DNA of 64,000 nucleotides from a virus, in IMG/VR virus record IMGVR_UViG_3300045125_000158, positions 1 to 64,000 of that record; one strand, 5' to 3'. A model generated the notes under the pieces. That model was given only the letters and a program-made list of their open reading frames with translations. It was not told the DNA's origin and did not search any database. This document shows positions 26,156-38,600 of this stretch, one piece after another. Each line of letters opens with the position of its first letter. The stretch's first letter is position 1. A program made the translations under genes and the position numbers.

Positions 26156-27247
26156 TTATAAAGAAACTTCCCATTGTATTTGTAATTCTGAATCCTTCTT
26201 ACCTAGACTGTTTGTATTTAATCGGACGTTAAAACTGAAAGTATTACTTTCATTTGGCTCAACTATAAATGGCAATGCAGGCACTTTCAAAAGATTTGCA
26301 TTTCCTTGCAAAACAATATTACTAACTCGTATACTGTAAAGAATTCCACTGTTGCTTATTGATATAGTTTTCACCAAAACTGAATTTTGATTTACAGAAC
26401 CAATATCTATAATTTGATTATCATAAATTTGTTCACTGACTTGTTTTACTACTAACTGATAAGATTCTGCTACAGAGTAATAAATTGTAAATACAAAAAT
26501 TGGCTTCAAGGCGTCGTTAGAAGCAATAGTAACAACAAACGATCTATCACCTACTGAAACCGTATCAAGGTTGCATGACACGACCGCTGTCTGATTAAAA
26601 TTCAAATTTACTTGTTGAGAAACTGACGGATTATAGGAAAAAGTTTCATTTCCTGATATTGTTGTTAAACTGATACCGCCAATTTCTATAACGAGCTGAG
26701 GTACGCCAAAATTTGCCACATTAAACGATAAAGTTTGTATGGAATTTTTAGCAACTAGACCAGCATTGAGAATGCCGCCATTGACAACAATATTGTTATT
26801 ATATATAATGTTACAATCTGCACTCGTAGTGCTGGCTGCAACGACACTAAAATAAAATGTATGAGTGAAAGTCGGCACTGCAGGATCGTTTGAACTTATC
26901 TGTATTGTAAAAATCCTATTACCAACAATTGAAGTATCCAATTGTATGAGAGCAAATAATCCTTTTTGAAATGTTATGTTTGCTGGTAATGAAGCAGTAG
27001 TTGTTGCCTGCAAAACTCCATTAACCAAAACGCTATTGTAAATATTCAATAAATTTGCATTATTGCTTACATCTACGCCATTAAAAGGAATAACTAATGT
27101 CGAATCAGATGCATCGTTGCCCATAAAAACATATATTTGTCGTGTGGTATTTGCAACAAAGTCACCAAGCTGTGATGCTCCACCATTAAATAGCGCAGAG
27201 CCAACAGAGCTATTATTACGTACAATTATTTTTGGATTATTCGACAT
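26156..27247 (-). CDS. HYDIN/ASH-type Ig-like repeat protein
   Basis: 363 residues, unbroken. Three repeats of about 115 residues fit the 'choice-of-anchor D'/ASPM-SPD2-Hydin (ASH) Ig-like fold: an opening LNIYNSVLVNGVL or IVVNGGILNAGL, an N-x-G core (FNVANFGVPQLVIEIGGISL; ISNSGILYSIRVSNIVLQG), and the closing SSNDPAVPTFTHTFYFS and ASNDALKPIFVFTIYYS, i.e. the 'SND...' signature. The start ATG 27247 follows TGGGTG. In bacteria such repeats occur in secreted and surface proteins; in a phage tail block they would act as rigid spacers. Paired with the next gene of the same type. Confidence 0.75.
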   Translation of the reverse strand: MSNNPKIIVRNNSSVGSALFNGGASQLGDFVANTTRQIYVFMGNDASDSTLVIPFNGVDVSNNANLLNIYNSVLVNGVLQATTTASLPANITFQKGLFALIQLDTSIVGNRIFTIQISSNDPAVPTFTHTFYFSVVAASTTSADCNIIYNNNIVVNGGILNAGLVAKNSIQTLSFNVANFGVPQLVIEIGGISLTTISGNETFSYNPSVSQQVNLNFNQTAVVSCNLDTVSVGDRSFVVTIASNDALKPIFVFTIYYSVAESYQLVVKQVSEQIYDNQIIDIGSVNQNSVLVKTISISNSGILYSIRVSNIVLQGNANLLKVPALPFIVEPNESNTFSFNVRLNTNSLGKKDSELQIQWEVSL

Positions 27248-27259
27248 TGATTACACCCA

Positions 27260-30200
27260 TTAATTTCCGCCTAAATTGTTTTGCAGTTTACTTGAACCTA
27301 TTACATCAGTGATATTACCAATATTTTCAGATATCAAACTATTATTATTGCTATCATTAGATATCTCTAGATCACGAGGCGAAACCGTATTGTTTTCTCC
27401 GATGACGTTTATCGTTCCCGCTCCGCCAACGCCAGCGTAGCCTAAATCAGCTGTAACACTTCCGCCTCCCCCGCCTATCCACTTGTTATTTGCTTTTGCA
27501 GCATCAATTCCAAAATTGGCCTTTTTATAATAATCAAAATTACCGAAAGATGCTTTCAAATCGTCAGCAAAATACTTTTCTTTGAAGATCGTATAATTAT
27601 TATAAATAGAAACTTTTTGTTCAAAAATATCATTTGATATCAATGAATTGGCTTGCAGAAGATAATCTTGTAAGGCATAATTATTGCATGCATTTGGCAC
27701 TGTTATTGTTATCAATGCAAGACCATCTTTATTTATAACGCCATCATCATCAGCAATAGCAAAAGACGACCTGTATATACCATCGCCAATTTTTGTCATT
27801 GACAAATTGAATTGATCATTTAGACCTTGTTGGTAAACATTCATACGTAAACTTTGATTTGCGTATTTTTTGATAGTCTGTAATTTTTCTAATAGAGCTA
27901 TTTTTTGCTTATCTTTAAATTCTACTCGCACATATATCGTAGATATTTTTTGAATATCCTCACCAATTGAAACCATATTATCATCAGTAATTTGCGTAGC
28001 AGTTTTATTTGTACTAGCTATTTTGACATTTTTGTAAACAGGCAAAGGCTCTTCCAGCTTGTCATCAAAATACAAATCAATTTTATATTCCAAGTCATTA
28101 TAAAAGGCCATGAAATCGACACAGAACATTTCTGTTTTGCCAAAAAATGTCAAAATTTCACAACATATTTTTTTGTTGCCATTATTTGGCGATGCAATCC
28201 ATGGGGCTATAAATCTATCTTTACCTATGAAATATGCTCTAAAAAATTCTTGTTCTTTATAAATTTGTTGCAATTTTTCTTGATTTTGAGCATTACTATC
28301 TGTTTTTTGATCAGCACGTAATGGCTGCTCAGGCAAATCAGGTCCTATCGGCAACCATTCCGACCATTCCTCGCTATCTTCATTCTTGAGCCTATATGCA
28401 TATGTACCAGGAACGCCTACAATATCTAATTCAACAAAACAATCATCAATAACAGGAATTGGCTTCTGCAAGTCTACATAAGTTGAATAAGTAACATACT
28501 TTGACAAAATTCTAATTTTTTGGTATTGATCTATCGCTCTATCTGGAGCTGCCGCCAATATCAAACAAAGAGTTACTTGTATCATCTGTGAATGCACAGG
28601 CATTTCTTGTTACTAACTGTGGTTTATAATTACACCCGAAGCTACAAGCTTGCCAAAAAAGTTTATCGCCATTATGTGCTACAAAATTGATATTTTGAAA
28701 TGCGTCCAAATAAATAGATGCATCAAATACCGCAATTTTGTTTTTAAAATATGAAAAAATAGATCTATCATATCCACCTTGACCCGAGGATTGGAAAGTA
28801 TCATTCACAGAATCATAAATTGCCAAATAATAATCTGCAGATATACTTGCTCTATCTTGCATATTTGCTGAATAACGAAAGTCTTGCCACGTAACATAGA
28901 ATTTATCATCGATGGTTACATTTACTTTCGGGAAAAGACATTGATTATCAGTTTGACTAATTCTATAATCATCGAATCCTCCTCCACTTGACAACCACGT
29001 ACTTGAATCATGTTGTACGCCCCAACGATCATCATTTATTTTATTACATTCGCACATAAACTGAAATTCTGATTCAACATAAAATTGATTGTTACGGTAG
29101 CTTTCTATTACACAAGTATATTCCATGCCGCATAACAAAGGCTGACGCACGATATTTGCTGTTTCATAACTCTCGATTGATTGTGAATCATATAGATCAA
29201 ATGGCAACACTTCAGCGCATATATAACATTTGCAATCTGCCCAGGAGATATATCCAATCCGCTTGTTGGAAACTGTCTAGATCCTCCTATGAGCCAGTTT
29301 AAATTGTCAAATTTAGTAAAAGTGCTTAATATAACATCAGTTTTTTCTACATTTGCATAAAATGTTACACGGAAATGAACATTCTGGCTTGTTTTTTCAT
29401 TATTAACATATTGACATTTTACATCGCATCTTGCTAATTGAGCCGCTTGGGCAATAATAAACTAATTCATTTTTACCAACAACCGACGAATTGCTCTCAA
29501 GTAAAATCCTTATCTCATCGATTGCAGGATTAACTTGTGAAGCAAAAGTAATTGTTTTTCTATCCGACGAAATTGTAATGTAATCCCCAGCCTCGATGCT
29601 CTGTTCCCTCCTGATTGCCATATGTAACGCCTGGATATCCATAAATATCATTTGTAATGGCCAAATCATAACCGTTTAAAATAAGAGCGAGTATCGGTTG
29701 GTTAAATTTTATTATGCAACTTGATGAGCCGACTGCCCCTACTGCATCATAATGAATGAGAACACTTTGCACTTTTTGGGCAACACTCACTCCAGGTAAT
29801 TCGGTTAATGGACTATTAAATACAATACCATTTATTTTACCAATGTTCAACTGCGAGGCTGTTTGTGTTGGTATTTTTCTTGGTGATTTATCATCCGATT
29901 CCAAAATAAGTTTGAAATTTGTACTGTCTTCAAATCTTGCAGTACGTAAGTCTAAACCGTCGTAAGCCTGCAAAACTTGGACATTTACACAATTTGCAAT
30001 ATCAACAATAGGATTTATTGATTCATATTCTACTGTAGCATATAACACTCTGCCTGTAATATCATCTTCTGCACTTGGAGTATATGAAATTGCATAACTA
30101 TCGCCAGCGGAAGCGGACAAGCCTTCATAATTGATTGCAACACCGTTTATTTTCCATCCATTTATGTTAAGTTTTGATGATATTTTTTTGTATAAAGTTT

Positions 30201-31738
30201 TGTACGTTTTGTCTTCATATAAATAAACGTTAAAATGATACAAATCACTCGCAGTTGGCTCAAACACGAATTGCATATCACAAGAAATCTTCATCGCACC
30301 AGAATCATATGGATCGTAAGGTTGTAGATTTTCATTGTATGTATATATAAATGCATTAACCTCATCATTTTTGCAATCATCGCTAATCATGTCATCTTCA
30401 TCTTTGCATACTGCTGCAAAGATTTGATGATTGCCTGTGCGATTGTCTTGCCATGCAATTAACCTGCGACCTTTGCTATCAATATTAATCGATGGATTAA
30501 TGCTGTTACTAAATGCATCAGTAATTTGAGTATCAAATTTAAATGGAGTATCAAGATATCTTGTAGTTGCATAATATACATTCCAATAATTATCTCTATT
30601 AGATTGATATGCAAGGTGCAATCTATCGAGTTTATCCAAAACAAAGTCAGCATTAATACTCTGTCTAGTATCTGATAAAGTTATTGGGATTTGTGATATA
30701 GAAGAATCTGTGTTTATAGTAAAATTACTATTAAATTCATAATTGTCAATACCTAAACTTTGCGCTGTAGTGTATGAACTTAACTCATCAACCAAATTAT
30801 TTGATTCAACAATCTTAACATTATCAAGCTGCGGACCATATTCAATATCCTTATATGAAGTAAACTGATTACTTACATTCATGAATTTTATCGTTGTAGA
30901 TACTGTAGTTGCAGTGAATTTGAAAAAACATGTCTTCCAATTCATCCCGGTAATACTAGTAGAATTTATGGTTGTACTATAAACTCTGCTTGTTGCATTG
31001 GCAAAAACACTTACTTTTTTGGTTACAGATGATCCTTGATTGAAACTTTCTGGATGGTTGGCGATGTCAAAGTAAACATAATAAGTTTTACCAATTTCGG
31101 TTGCAATATTTTGTTGTATATATCCATAGTTGAAAACTGATCCTGTAATATTTCCAGATAATTCAATCCAACTATAACCATTACTAGGCCTAAAGCCAAC
31201 AAGATCGTAAGGCACAACAACTCCATTTGTACCATACTTATTTGTGCTTTTACGTAAAATGCAACCATTCTTTACTGTCCAACTCGTCACTACTTGAGCC
31301 GCCATCTTGTAAGAGAGTGTCAGCAGCAAATGGCAAACTCGTTTCTTCAAAACTGCTATTTTGCAGAATATTATAAATAATGTCCGGGACTACAATTTGA
31401 TTTGTATTCCTGTCATAAGTAGAAAAAGTTATCAAATCTTCATTTGGCCGTATTGTAATCGGACTTATTGAAATATTTGCAAAAGTTTGCCTTATGATGC
31501 CTGGTTCATAGTTATTACCTTTATATGGAACCGACTCATTAATCTCATATCCTTGGCCATATGGCAAGCCTAACATTATATCAAATTGTCTATATTGATC
31601 AGAAAAATCAGCATAGAAATTTTGTGCCAAAACAATTTGATTGTCGTATGAAATTATAATATCTCCCTGATATCTAACATTATCAGCAGATAAATTGTTG
31701 TCTTTTTGCATCAGATCTGCAATATAATCAATGGCCAT
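27260..31738 (-). CDS. Giant tail protein: DUF642-like lectin domain plus propeller (~1490 aa, frame breaks)
   Basis: Start set at ATG 31738 (MAIDYIADLMQKDNNLSADN); GTG 31753 is the alternative; no clear SD. From ILQNSSFEETSLPF a DUF642-like jelly roll follows: WTVKNGCI, FRPSNGYSWIELSGN, QQNIATEIGKTYYVYFDIAN. Propeller blades include RRLIAWQDNRTGNHQIF (about 30475-30425) and KFYVTWQDFRYSANM (about 28905-28855). A Cys-rich region with LLCGMEYTCVIESY and FQFMCECNK lies between. The C-terminus has a hydrophilic helix (NQEKLQQIYKEQEFF), a Gly-rich segment KWIGGGGGSVTADLGYAG and Asn-rich tail. Breaks near 31290, 29620, 29440, 29215 and 28560. Downstream genes follow without a terminator. Confidence 0.55.
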
Positions 31739-31761
31739 TTTATTGTAATGCACCGCAATTT

Positions 31762-34592
31762 TTATATTTCTTTTTCAGTAAAGTCAACATATCCGTCAAT
31801 CAATCTGTGAACAATATACTTTTTCTGTACGATCTTACCTGTTGAAGCATTTTCAGAAGTTGCCAGCAAAAGTGCTAATTTATAGCGACCAGTTGCAACT
31901 ATGTAATCAATCTCATTATTAAATCCATCACAGTCACCAATCACTGCTTGATTTCTTTCACAATACTGCGCAAAAGTTTCTGTATTTTTTGCTTTGAAAC
32001 GCATTTTTTCAGGCACTATACCTAGCATAAAATGCTTGAGATTAGCGGGGTTTGTTAAAGAAATTTGCTCATTAAATTTACCATAGATATTTGCGGTATT
32101 ATGAGACACTTTGGGTGCAGCTTGCCCGCCTGCATATGTTTGGATATTAGTTTCTCCGAGTTTATATGTGCCACATATTGGTATTATGTTATCAAAATAT
32201 GGGGTATAGCCATCAATTGTATAAACATTATTGTCTTTTTCGTATTTATAATCACCAACTGGTGTAAACGTTGCCTTCCATGCTTCATATTGCGCATTTA
32301 TAAAGAATTCATCATAGACGCCAGAGTTGGGTATGGGCATCTTCAGATCAAAACTCAACTGATAGCTCAATTGATTAAAATTTGCAGCAAATTCATTACC
32401 ATGTTCGTCTTTGTTGAATTTATAGTAAGCCATGGCGGTGTCGGCTGATGACTCGCCTTCAATACTAACATATTTCTTGTCATACACGGAAACCTTTCCG
32501 TTGCCATCTAAAATTCTTATCCATGTATCTTGTATGCCGTATGCAGGTTCTGAAATTGTAGCTAGTGGTAAATTCGCTTGTGAAATAATATTTTTCTCAA
32601 GCATACTTACAAAAGCTTTATTGTTACTTGACTTGCCAGATGAGCCTAAACACGTATAATATAAATTTGATGCACCGCTTCTATCTGACTCCCAAATTAT
32701 ATGCAAATCACCAGTTGAGTCACATCGTATCTTTGCGTTTTTATTTTCACCAAGCTCGGTTATTTGTGTCCAACCCGTATTAATTGCGCTTTGACCATAT
32801 ATAAATGAATAAAAGAATAGCTGATAAATACCATTAACAGGAGCTTGACAAATTACGTAAACATAATCAACTAAGGTTCCGTTTGCGTCGGCTTTTTTTA
32901 CAAGTTGTGACTACCGGATAAACGCAACTTACTTCACGATTGTATATGTCATATATTGCGGGTAGCGGATTACTTATTGGAGTTGCTATGGCATCTAACT
33001 TAGATAGAGTATCAACTACAACATATTTTTGACAATAGTAATTATCATATATTGTTGGTCCAACATCGTTGTTAAAACCATCAGGCATGCTTATGTAAAT
33101 AATATTATTTACAACATCTCTGTTTATAATTGTATGATATTGATACCCAGTTTGTGGCTGTAAAAAAACAACTGTATTTCCAGCGTCATTAACTGCATCA
33201 GCATCACATAATAATTCCAAAGTTTTGCCTGCTCTTAGATTCGCAGCAAAAACACCAGTACCAGTAACTTTGGTCTTTACAGTAAATCTTGTATTTGATT
33301 TTACTTCAAAGTAAGTTCCTTGATCAACTGCTTTTATTTTATTTTCGATAATTCTTGCGTCACTGTTTATGATAGATACAAAAGCCGTAACGACATCACG
33401 AACAGTGCCGGTAATTGCTTGATATTCAATATCAAAAACAACACTTTCTGCAAGTCTAAAAGTAAGAGTGTATTTCTGCCCGACAGCTACTGCCGTTGGA
33501 GTTAAAGCATGAAAATAATCATATGGCTTTATAATAGTACCATCTCTTACGACGTTGCCTTTGTATTTTAGCGATGTTGGCAAACTAGCAACAAAAACTC
33601 TACTTGCTGGATTTGGATTTGTTGCAGAATTTGATTTGCGCCGAAAAAACAGCTAAAGCAGTTCCATCAGTGAATCCAACAACCGATGTTGAATTATAAA
33701 TACGACATGGAGTTGTATTTGTTTTTGGATATACTTCTTTAGAGAAGAACAATAGCCAACTTTAGAATTATAAAAATCAGATGATGAATCACAAATTGAC
33801 ATATCACCAACTACTGCCGAGTTGACGCAGTAATCATCAACTGTTTCCAAAGTTAAACCGGACACTGGTGCTGAATCAATTATTGCGCAAGATGGAGCGT
33901 CTGGCTCATTTGTAGCCTGTAGAGCTTTGATGCCTTGCGGTACATAATGCAAAAAGGCACCCGATCCATGAGGTTTGCTATAATTATCGTTTGCCAAATA
34001 ATAATTTATAGGAAATTTTTGCAAGCTTGTAGATGATTCGGAAGTTCCAGTAATAATGTCTATCTGCGCGAAATGATATACTGCCTTCCCCATCAAAGTT
34101 TGACTTCACTAAAAATCTTTTATTGTTTACTTCAACTTGAAGCTGCGTGTTGGCTGATGTTTTTTACACGTATTGTAGCTTTGTCATTTTTCTGTACTAA
34201 ATGGAGGATATACGGCAATTTTACTACCGCCTTGATTAATGCTTTCTGATTCTATCTGAAAAGCGAAAGCTGCAATATCAACCAGCTTGAATTCATTTTC
34301 CACTTTTTCATATATGTTTGCATAAACCGAAATGACACTACGGCTACTATCCTGTTCAAAAAATTTCAAATCGATTTTACCACGAAGCTCTTTCGTTTTG
34401 CTGACATATATATATTTTCCAGATATGTTGCCTTGTGAAACCTCTAGAATTTCTATCTGCCGATTGCATGTTGCATTTTCAAAGATGATTTTATAATTTT
34501 TATCTTCTTGAAGACCATTAAGGACAAAGTTAATATTATTAACTTGTTTTTTTAAGCGCACTAAATGGCTGTAATTTTAATTTAGCTGACAC
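31762..34592 (-). CDS. Tail-fibre protein with sialidase-like propeller (~940 aa, frame breaks)
   Basis: Start probably GTG 34592 (MSAKLKLQPFSALKK), overlapping the glycosyltransferase stop; GGAG lies upstream. Breaks near 34557, 34190, 34150, 34080, 33745, 33640, 33590 and 32890. The middle has a beta-rich domain (YHTIINRDVVNNIIYISMPD). A propeller blade near 32760-32640 reads LHIIWESDRSGASNLYY; this blade type recurs in two other genes of the window. Before it, GIYQLFFYSFIYGQSAINTG is a further blade. The C-terminal part holds FEAKNTETF-like hydrophilic segments, a CERNQAVIGDCDG loop and ends DGYVDFTEKEI. Function inferred: surface-exposed, glycan-facing tail protein. Confidence 0.5.
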
Positions 34593-35684
34593 GATAGACG
34601 CTCTCCATTACTTTGTTGAAACTTTGTGCCGCAACTTCATAATTAAAATTTGCATGTACATATTCATATGCTTTATCGGCTTTGAGTTTAGCCTGATCAT
34701 ATTGCATAAAAACCTGCCTCATAGCATCTTGCAAAGTTTTTTACAGTGACTCTAGGCCACTTTTTATTATTGAATTGCAGTATATTGTCCATGTTTGATT
34801 GCAAAACAAATCCTGATGGCTCTAAAAGTGTGCATTTGTCTTCAGCGGCATAATCTTGACACCCGGAAAAATTAGTTACTATTACCGGAGTTCCTACAGC
34901 CATAGACTGCAAACCAGGCAGCCCGAATCCTTCTCCTAAAGTTGGCATAACTAAACAATCAGCTGATTTATAAAAAGAAGGCAAATGTGCATCATCGAAT
35001 ATTCTACTTTCAAAATAAAATAGGGGGCATTCCTTCTTTAAATTCATACCTAGCCGCATCTTTTCTATATCTTTAGAGGCTTGTTGAGGTTTGTCCGTTT
35101 TTAGTAGAAGTTGCACACTCTCTTTTTGATCAAATTCCTGTAAAAATGCTTCTATAAGAATCGGCCAACCTTTTCTTTTTCTTCCATGTACCAACGAAAA
35201 GAAAAGTGAAACTTATCGTATGCATGCAATTTGGGAATATTTTTATTATAAACATTAACATCAATACAGTGAGGTACATAATACAAAGGTCTTTTTACTC
35301 CAGCATGAGCAAAAATTTTATAATTAAATTGGGAAGGACATATAACCGCATCCATATTGTTCAATATATCAACCCACGCTTTGGGTGGCTCAAAAGTTTC
35401 AAATGTTTGCAAAAGCAATTGCCTTTTCTTTACGAGGATAACGAGAAGTCATAGTAGGTATGCAATGATAAACTTGCACAGCCTTACCTGCACTTTGCTT
35501 CTTTGTTGAAGTCAAGATTGATTTAAGTTTTTTGATCAGACAAAAAATTACTTGTAGGATTGCCATTTAAACAATTTATTTTTATATTATATTTTTTTGT
35601 CAATCCTATCGCGCTGATTAGATCATAAGCGGCTTGCCCGTAGCCGGTTTCATTTAAAAAACAAATATAATCTAAATCAATCAT
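34582..35684 (-). CDS. Glycosyltransferase, GT4 family, inside tail-fibre block
   Basis: About 367 residues; breaks near 35525, 35420, 35185 and 34735. N-terminus MIDLDYICFLNETGYGQAAY, a start typical of GT4 enzymes, whose GYG loop lies near the acceptor site. Then NNMDAVICPSQFN, FHFSFVGTWKKRKGWPILIE (after a one-base shift) and the C-terminal domain with CLVMPTLGEGFGLPGLQSM then AVGTPVIVT, the classical E-G-F-G-L-P/x-x-E-like nucleotide-sugar site. It overlaps the upstream tail gene by ATGA and its end overlaps the next start, so it is coupled to tail-fibre genes. Modification of tail proteins during assembly is the natural inference. Confidence 0.85.
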
Positions 35685-38600
35685 GTACTAATCACTACAT
35701 CGCCTGACAACTTAGCTCTTACATCATTTACTTTAGCAAAAAGACCGTTGCTCAATTGCCATATAATATTACCATCAGCATCAATTTTTATAACACGACC
35801 AGCATTATTTATAAAAGATGTCTCAGCCACAATTACAAGATTATTTTCGTCTAAAACAGCATCAGATGGATAGGCATTATCAGAAGAATAATATTCAAAT
35901 GTTATACTATTGTCAGACTTATTTATGATTATAGTTTTACCGCCATAACTGGCTAATTTACGAATAGCTTGCTCTTCAAACGTTTCGTTTTCATTATTTC
36001 CTTCGGGCTTGGGTAAAGAGTCCTCTAAAGAATATAATCCAGACACAAGCAACTTATTATCATCAATAGTCATAGCAGAGCCTAAAGTAAAATCAGAAAA
36101 CTGCAAACCATTATAGCTATATATTACGCTTTCAGTCTCATAATCAATTTGCAATAAGGATGGACTTTCAGTTGGCGTTTCCGTGGTAAGAGAAACCGCC
36201 TTTATAGTAAGAATTACTGTTGTGGTTTCCTGTCCGCCTGTGTTGTCAGTAATTGTTATAAGTAATTGGTAAGCACCAATTTGCGTAGTATCAGGCTGAT
36301 TAATATAGATAGTAGTTTGTAATTTTGTTCCATCTGCACTTCTCTCAGAGCCACCACGAGTTACGGTAGAAGTCAAAGTTGATGGAACTTTTAAATCCCA
36401 TAGAGCAGTATAGTTTTCGATTGGCCTACCCGTAACAGGATCCAAAGGTATATCAATAAATGATATAAATGATGTAGCTTGACCAACTGTCACCGTTATC
36501 TTTTTTGTATCTGTTATTTCTGTTTCTATTTTTGTTATTTTAGCGTTACAAATTGTCCATTCTTGATCGCCAGATTTATTTGCATACACAGGATGTTGTA
36601 TATCATTAACATAAGAAAAATCTCCAACAAAAACATTAAGACCGCGATTTGTTAGCAATTTCTTAGCTGAATCGGAGAATTGAAAAGGCGTTTCAAAAAC
36701 ACCAGTAAGCAAATCAACATATACAATAGTATTCACGTCTTGCATTTGTTCGACTTTATCATTGCTTAGAGATATTTCTAATATTTTTGCATTTTTACCA
36801 GCTGCAACAATATTGTCAACGCTACTTAGGTTAATACTTGCACTATTAATCCATAATTTGATTTTAGTAATATCAAAATTTTGCAAATTTACTATTTGAC
36901 TAAAACAAATAGTAAGTATACCCCTGCGAGGATTAAAGACAAGCCGCACAATGGATAAAATGCAGAAAGATCATCAACATTATGCCCGCCTAATCCTCTT
37001 ACTAATTGTCCATCATAAGTAGTTTCTATAACACGATCATTTAAAGTATCACAAATCAAAAAATTTCTATTTATTAATCTATAAACAGAATAAGGAGTAT
37101 CAAACCCTGGTTTATATGTATTATTTACAATACTCAAAGCCTGAACTGGTGATAAAAGATTTTTAAATTTAAACCCCCTGAATCCAGTAAGAGCAATGCC
37201 TTGCGGATCGTTTTGATTGATACCATTTTGATAGATGTAATACAAGTCACCAACTGACACCGGATCTTCAAGAACTAGGTTATATACGCTACTGTTAATA
37301 ATATCTTTTTCTATCTTTTGATTTATATAATGACCTCTATTCCATGTATCCGAATTATTAATATTGAATCCAACCGTTTCAGAAGATACAAGATATTGCA
37401 ATTCCAAGCTCTTTAGAACCGGAGTCCGAGTTCTATCTGTTGAGGAAACTAATATTACATCTATCTCTGCATCAGTCCTGTTTGTGCAAAAACATCACCC
37501 GAATTCAAAGTTAATGAATAAGTAGCGCGATCAAGCAATTGTGTTGAATTGGCCGTTCTTATGCGAACTCTAACATCACATCCATCAGGTATATCTGCAT
37601 CGTACATAATTGTATTATATAACACAGGAACATTACTGCTATGTCTAAACCTAATAAAACCAGTTGCAGGATACAAACTCTGCGTTCTTATAAAAATATT
37701 ATCTATCCAAAAAATCTGTTTACTTGATGAGTCATCAGTATAAAAAACTATTGCTGTTATATTATTCTTAGCTACACTACTGATATCAAATATTCGTCTC
37801 TCAAAACCATTAAAAGACGGATCAAAATTATCTGTAATCTCATCAGCACCAAGAATAAGAAAATCATTGGATTTTTCTTCTGTAGTTCCATCAGTGTTTA
37901 TCAAATACATATAAACAGCACCATGCGATATAGACAGACTTTTAACATCAAGTATCAATTCGTCATAGTCAGTCCAATCATTATTTTCTGAACTTTCTTG
38001 CTATATAGTATTCTTATTTCACGATCAGTTGTGAATTTACCACTGTAAAATCCTTGCGTTTTACGCGACAAAGTATCATCTGCTACTATTTTAATATCAT
38101 CTGTAACTATTTCTGTGGTTGCTGAAAAAGTTGGAATTGCAGCACCGGCTTTCGCAACATTTTCAAAATCTTCTACTTGAGATGCAGTTGTGCCGCCTTT
38201 AGTTAAAGAAACAGTATTCCTTGCTATTGATACATTAATCCTGTCATACGCATTAGAAAATGCAGAATTAGTTTCATAGAAAATTGAATTAATAGACCCT
38301 TGCGCTTACTGGCTTACCAGATATGCAATGTGTTGCCAAATTTATATTTGCAGTCGATGATTGAAAATCTATTCCAGCATCTGGCGTAATACCGGGATAA
38401 CAAACTAGCAAATTTGGAAAGTCAACAAGATCAGTCAAATTTAAATCAGTTATGCTAGCCAAATAATGCTGTGTTGTAATCAACTTCATGGTATTAACAG
38501 CAGCAACCTCACCAAGCAGCTGTCTATTGCCAGATGATATTAACCTAGTAAAAGAATCAAGGGCGGCGTGCGTCAATAAACCAGTATTTTGCAAATCATT

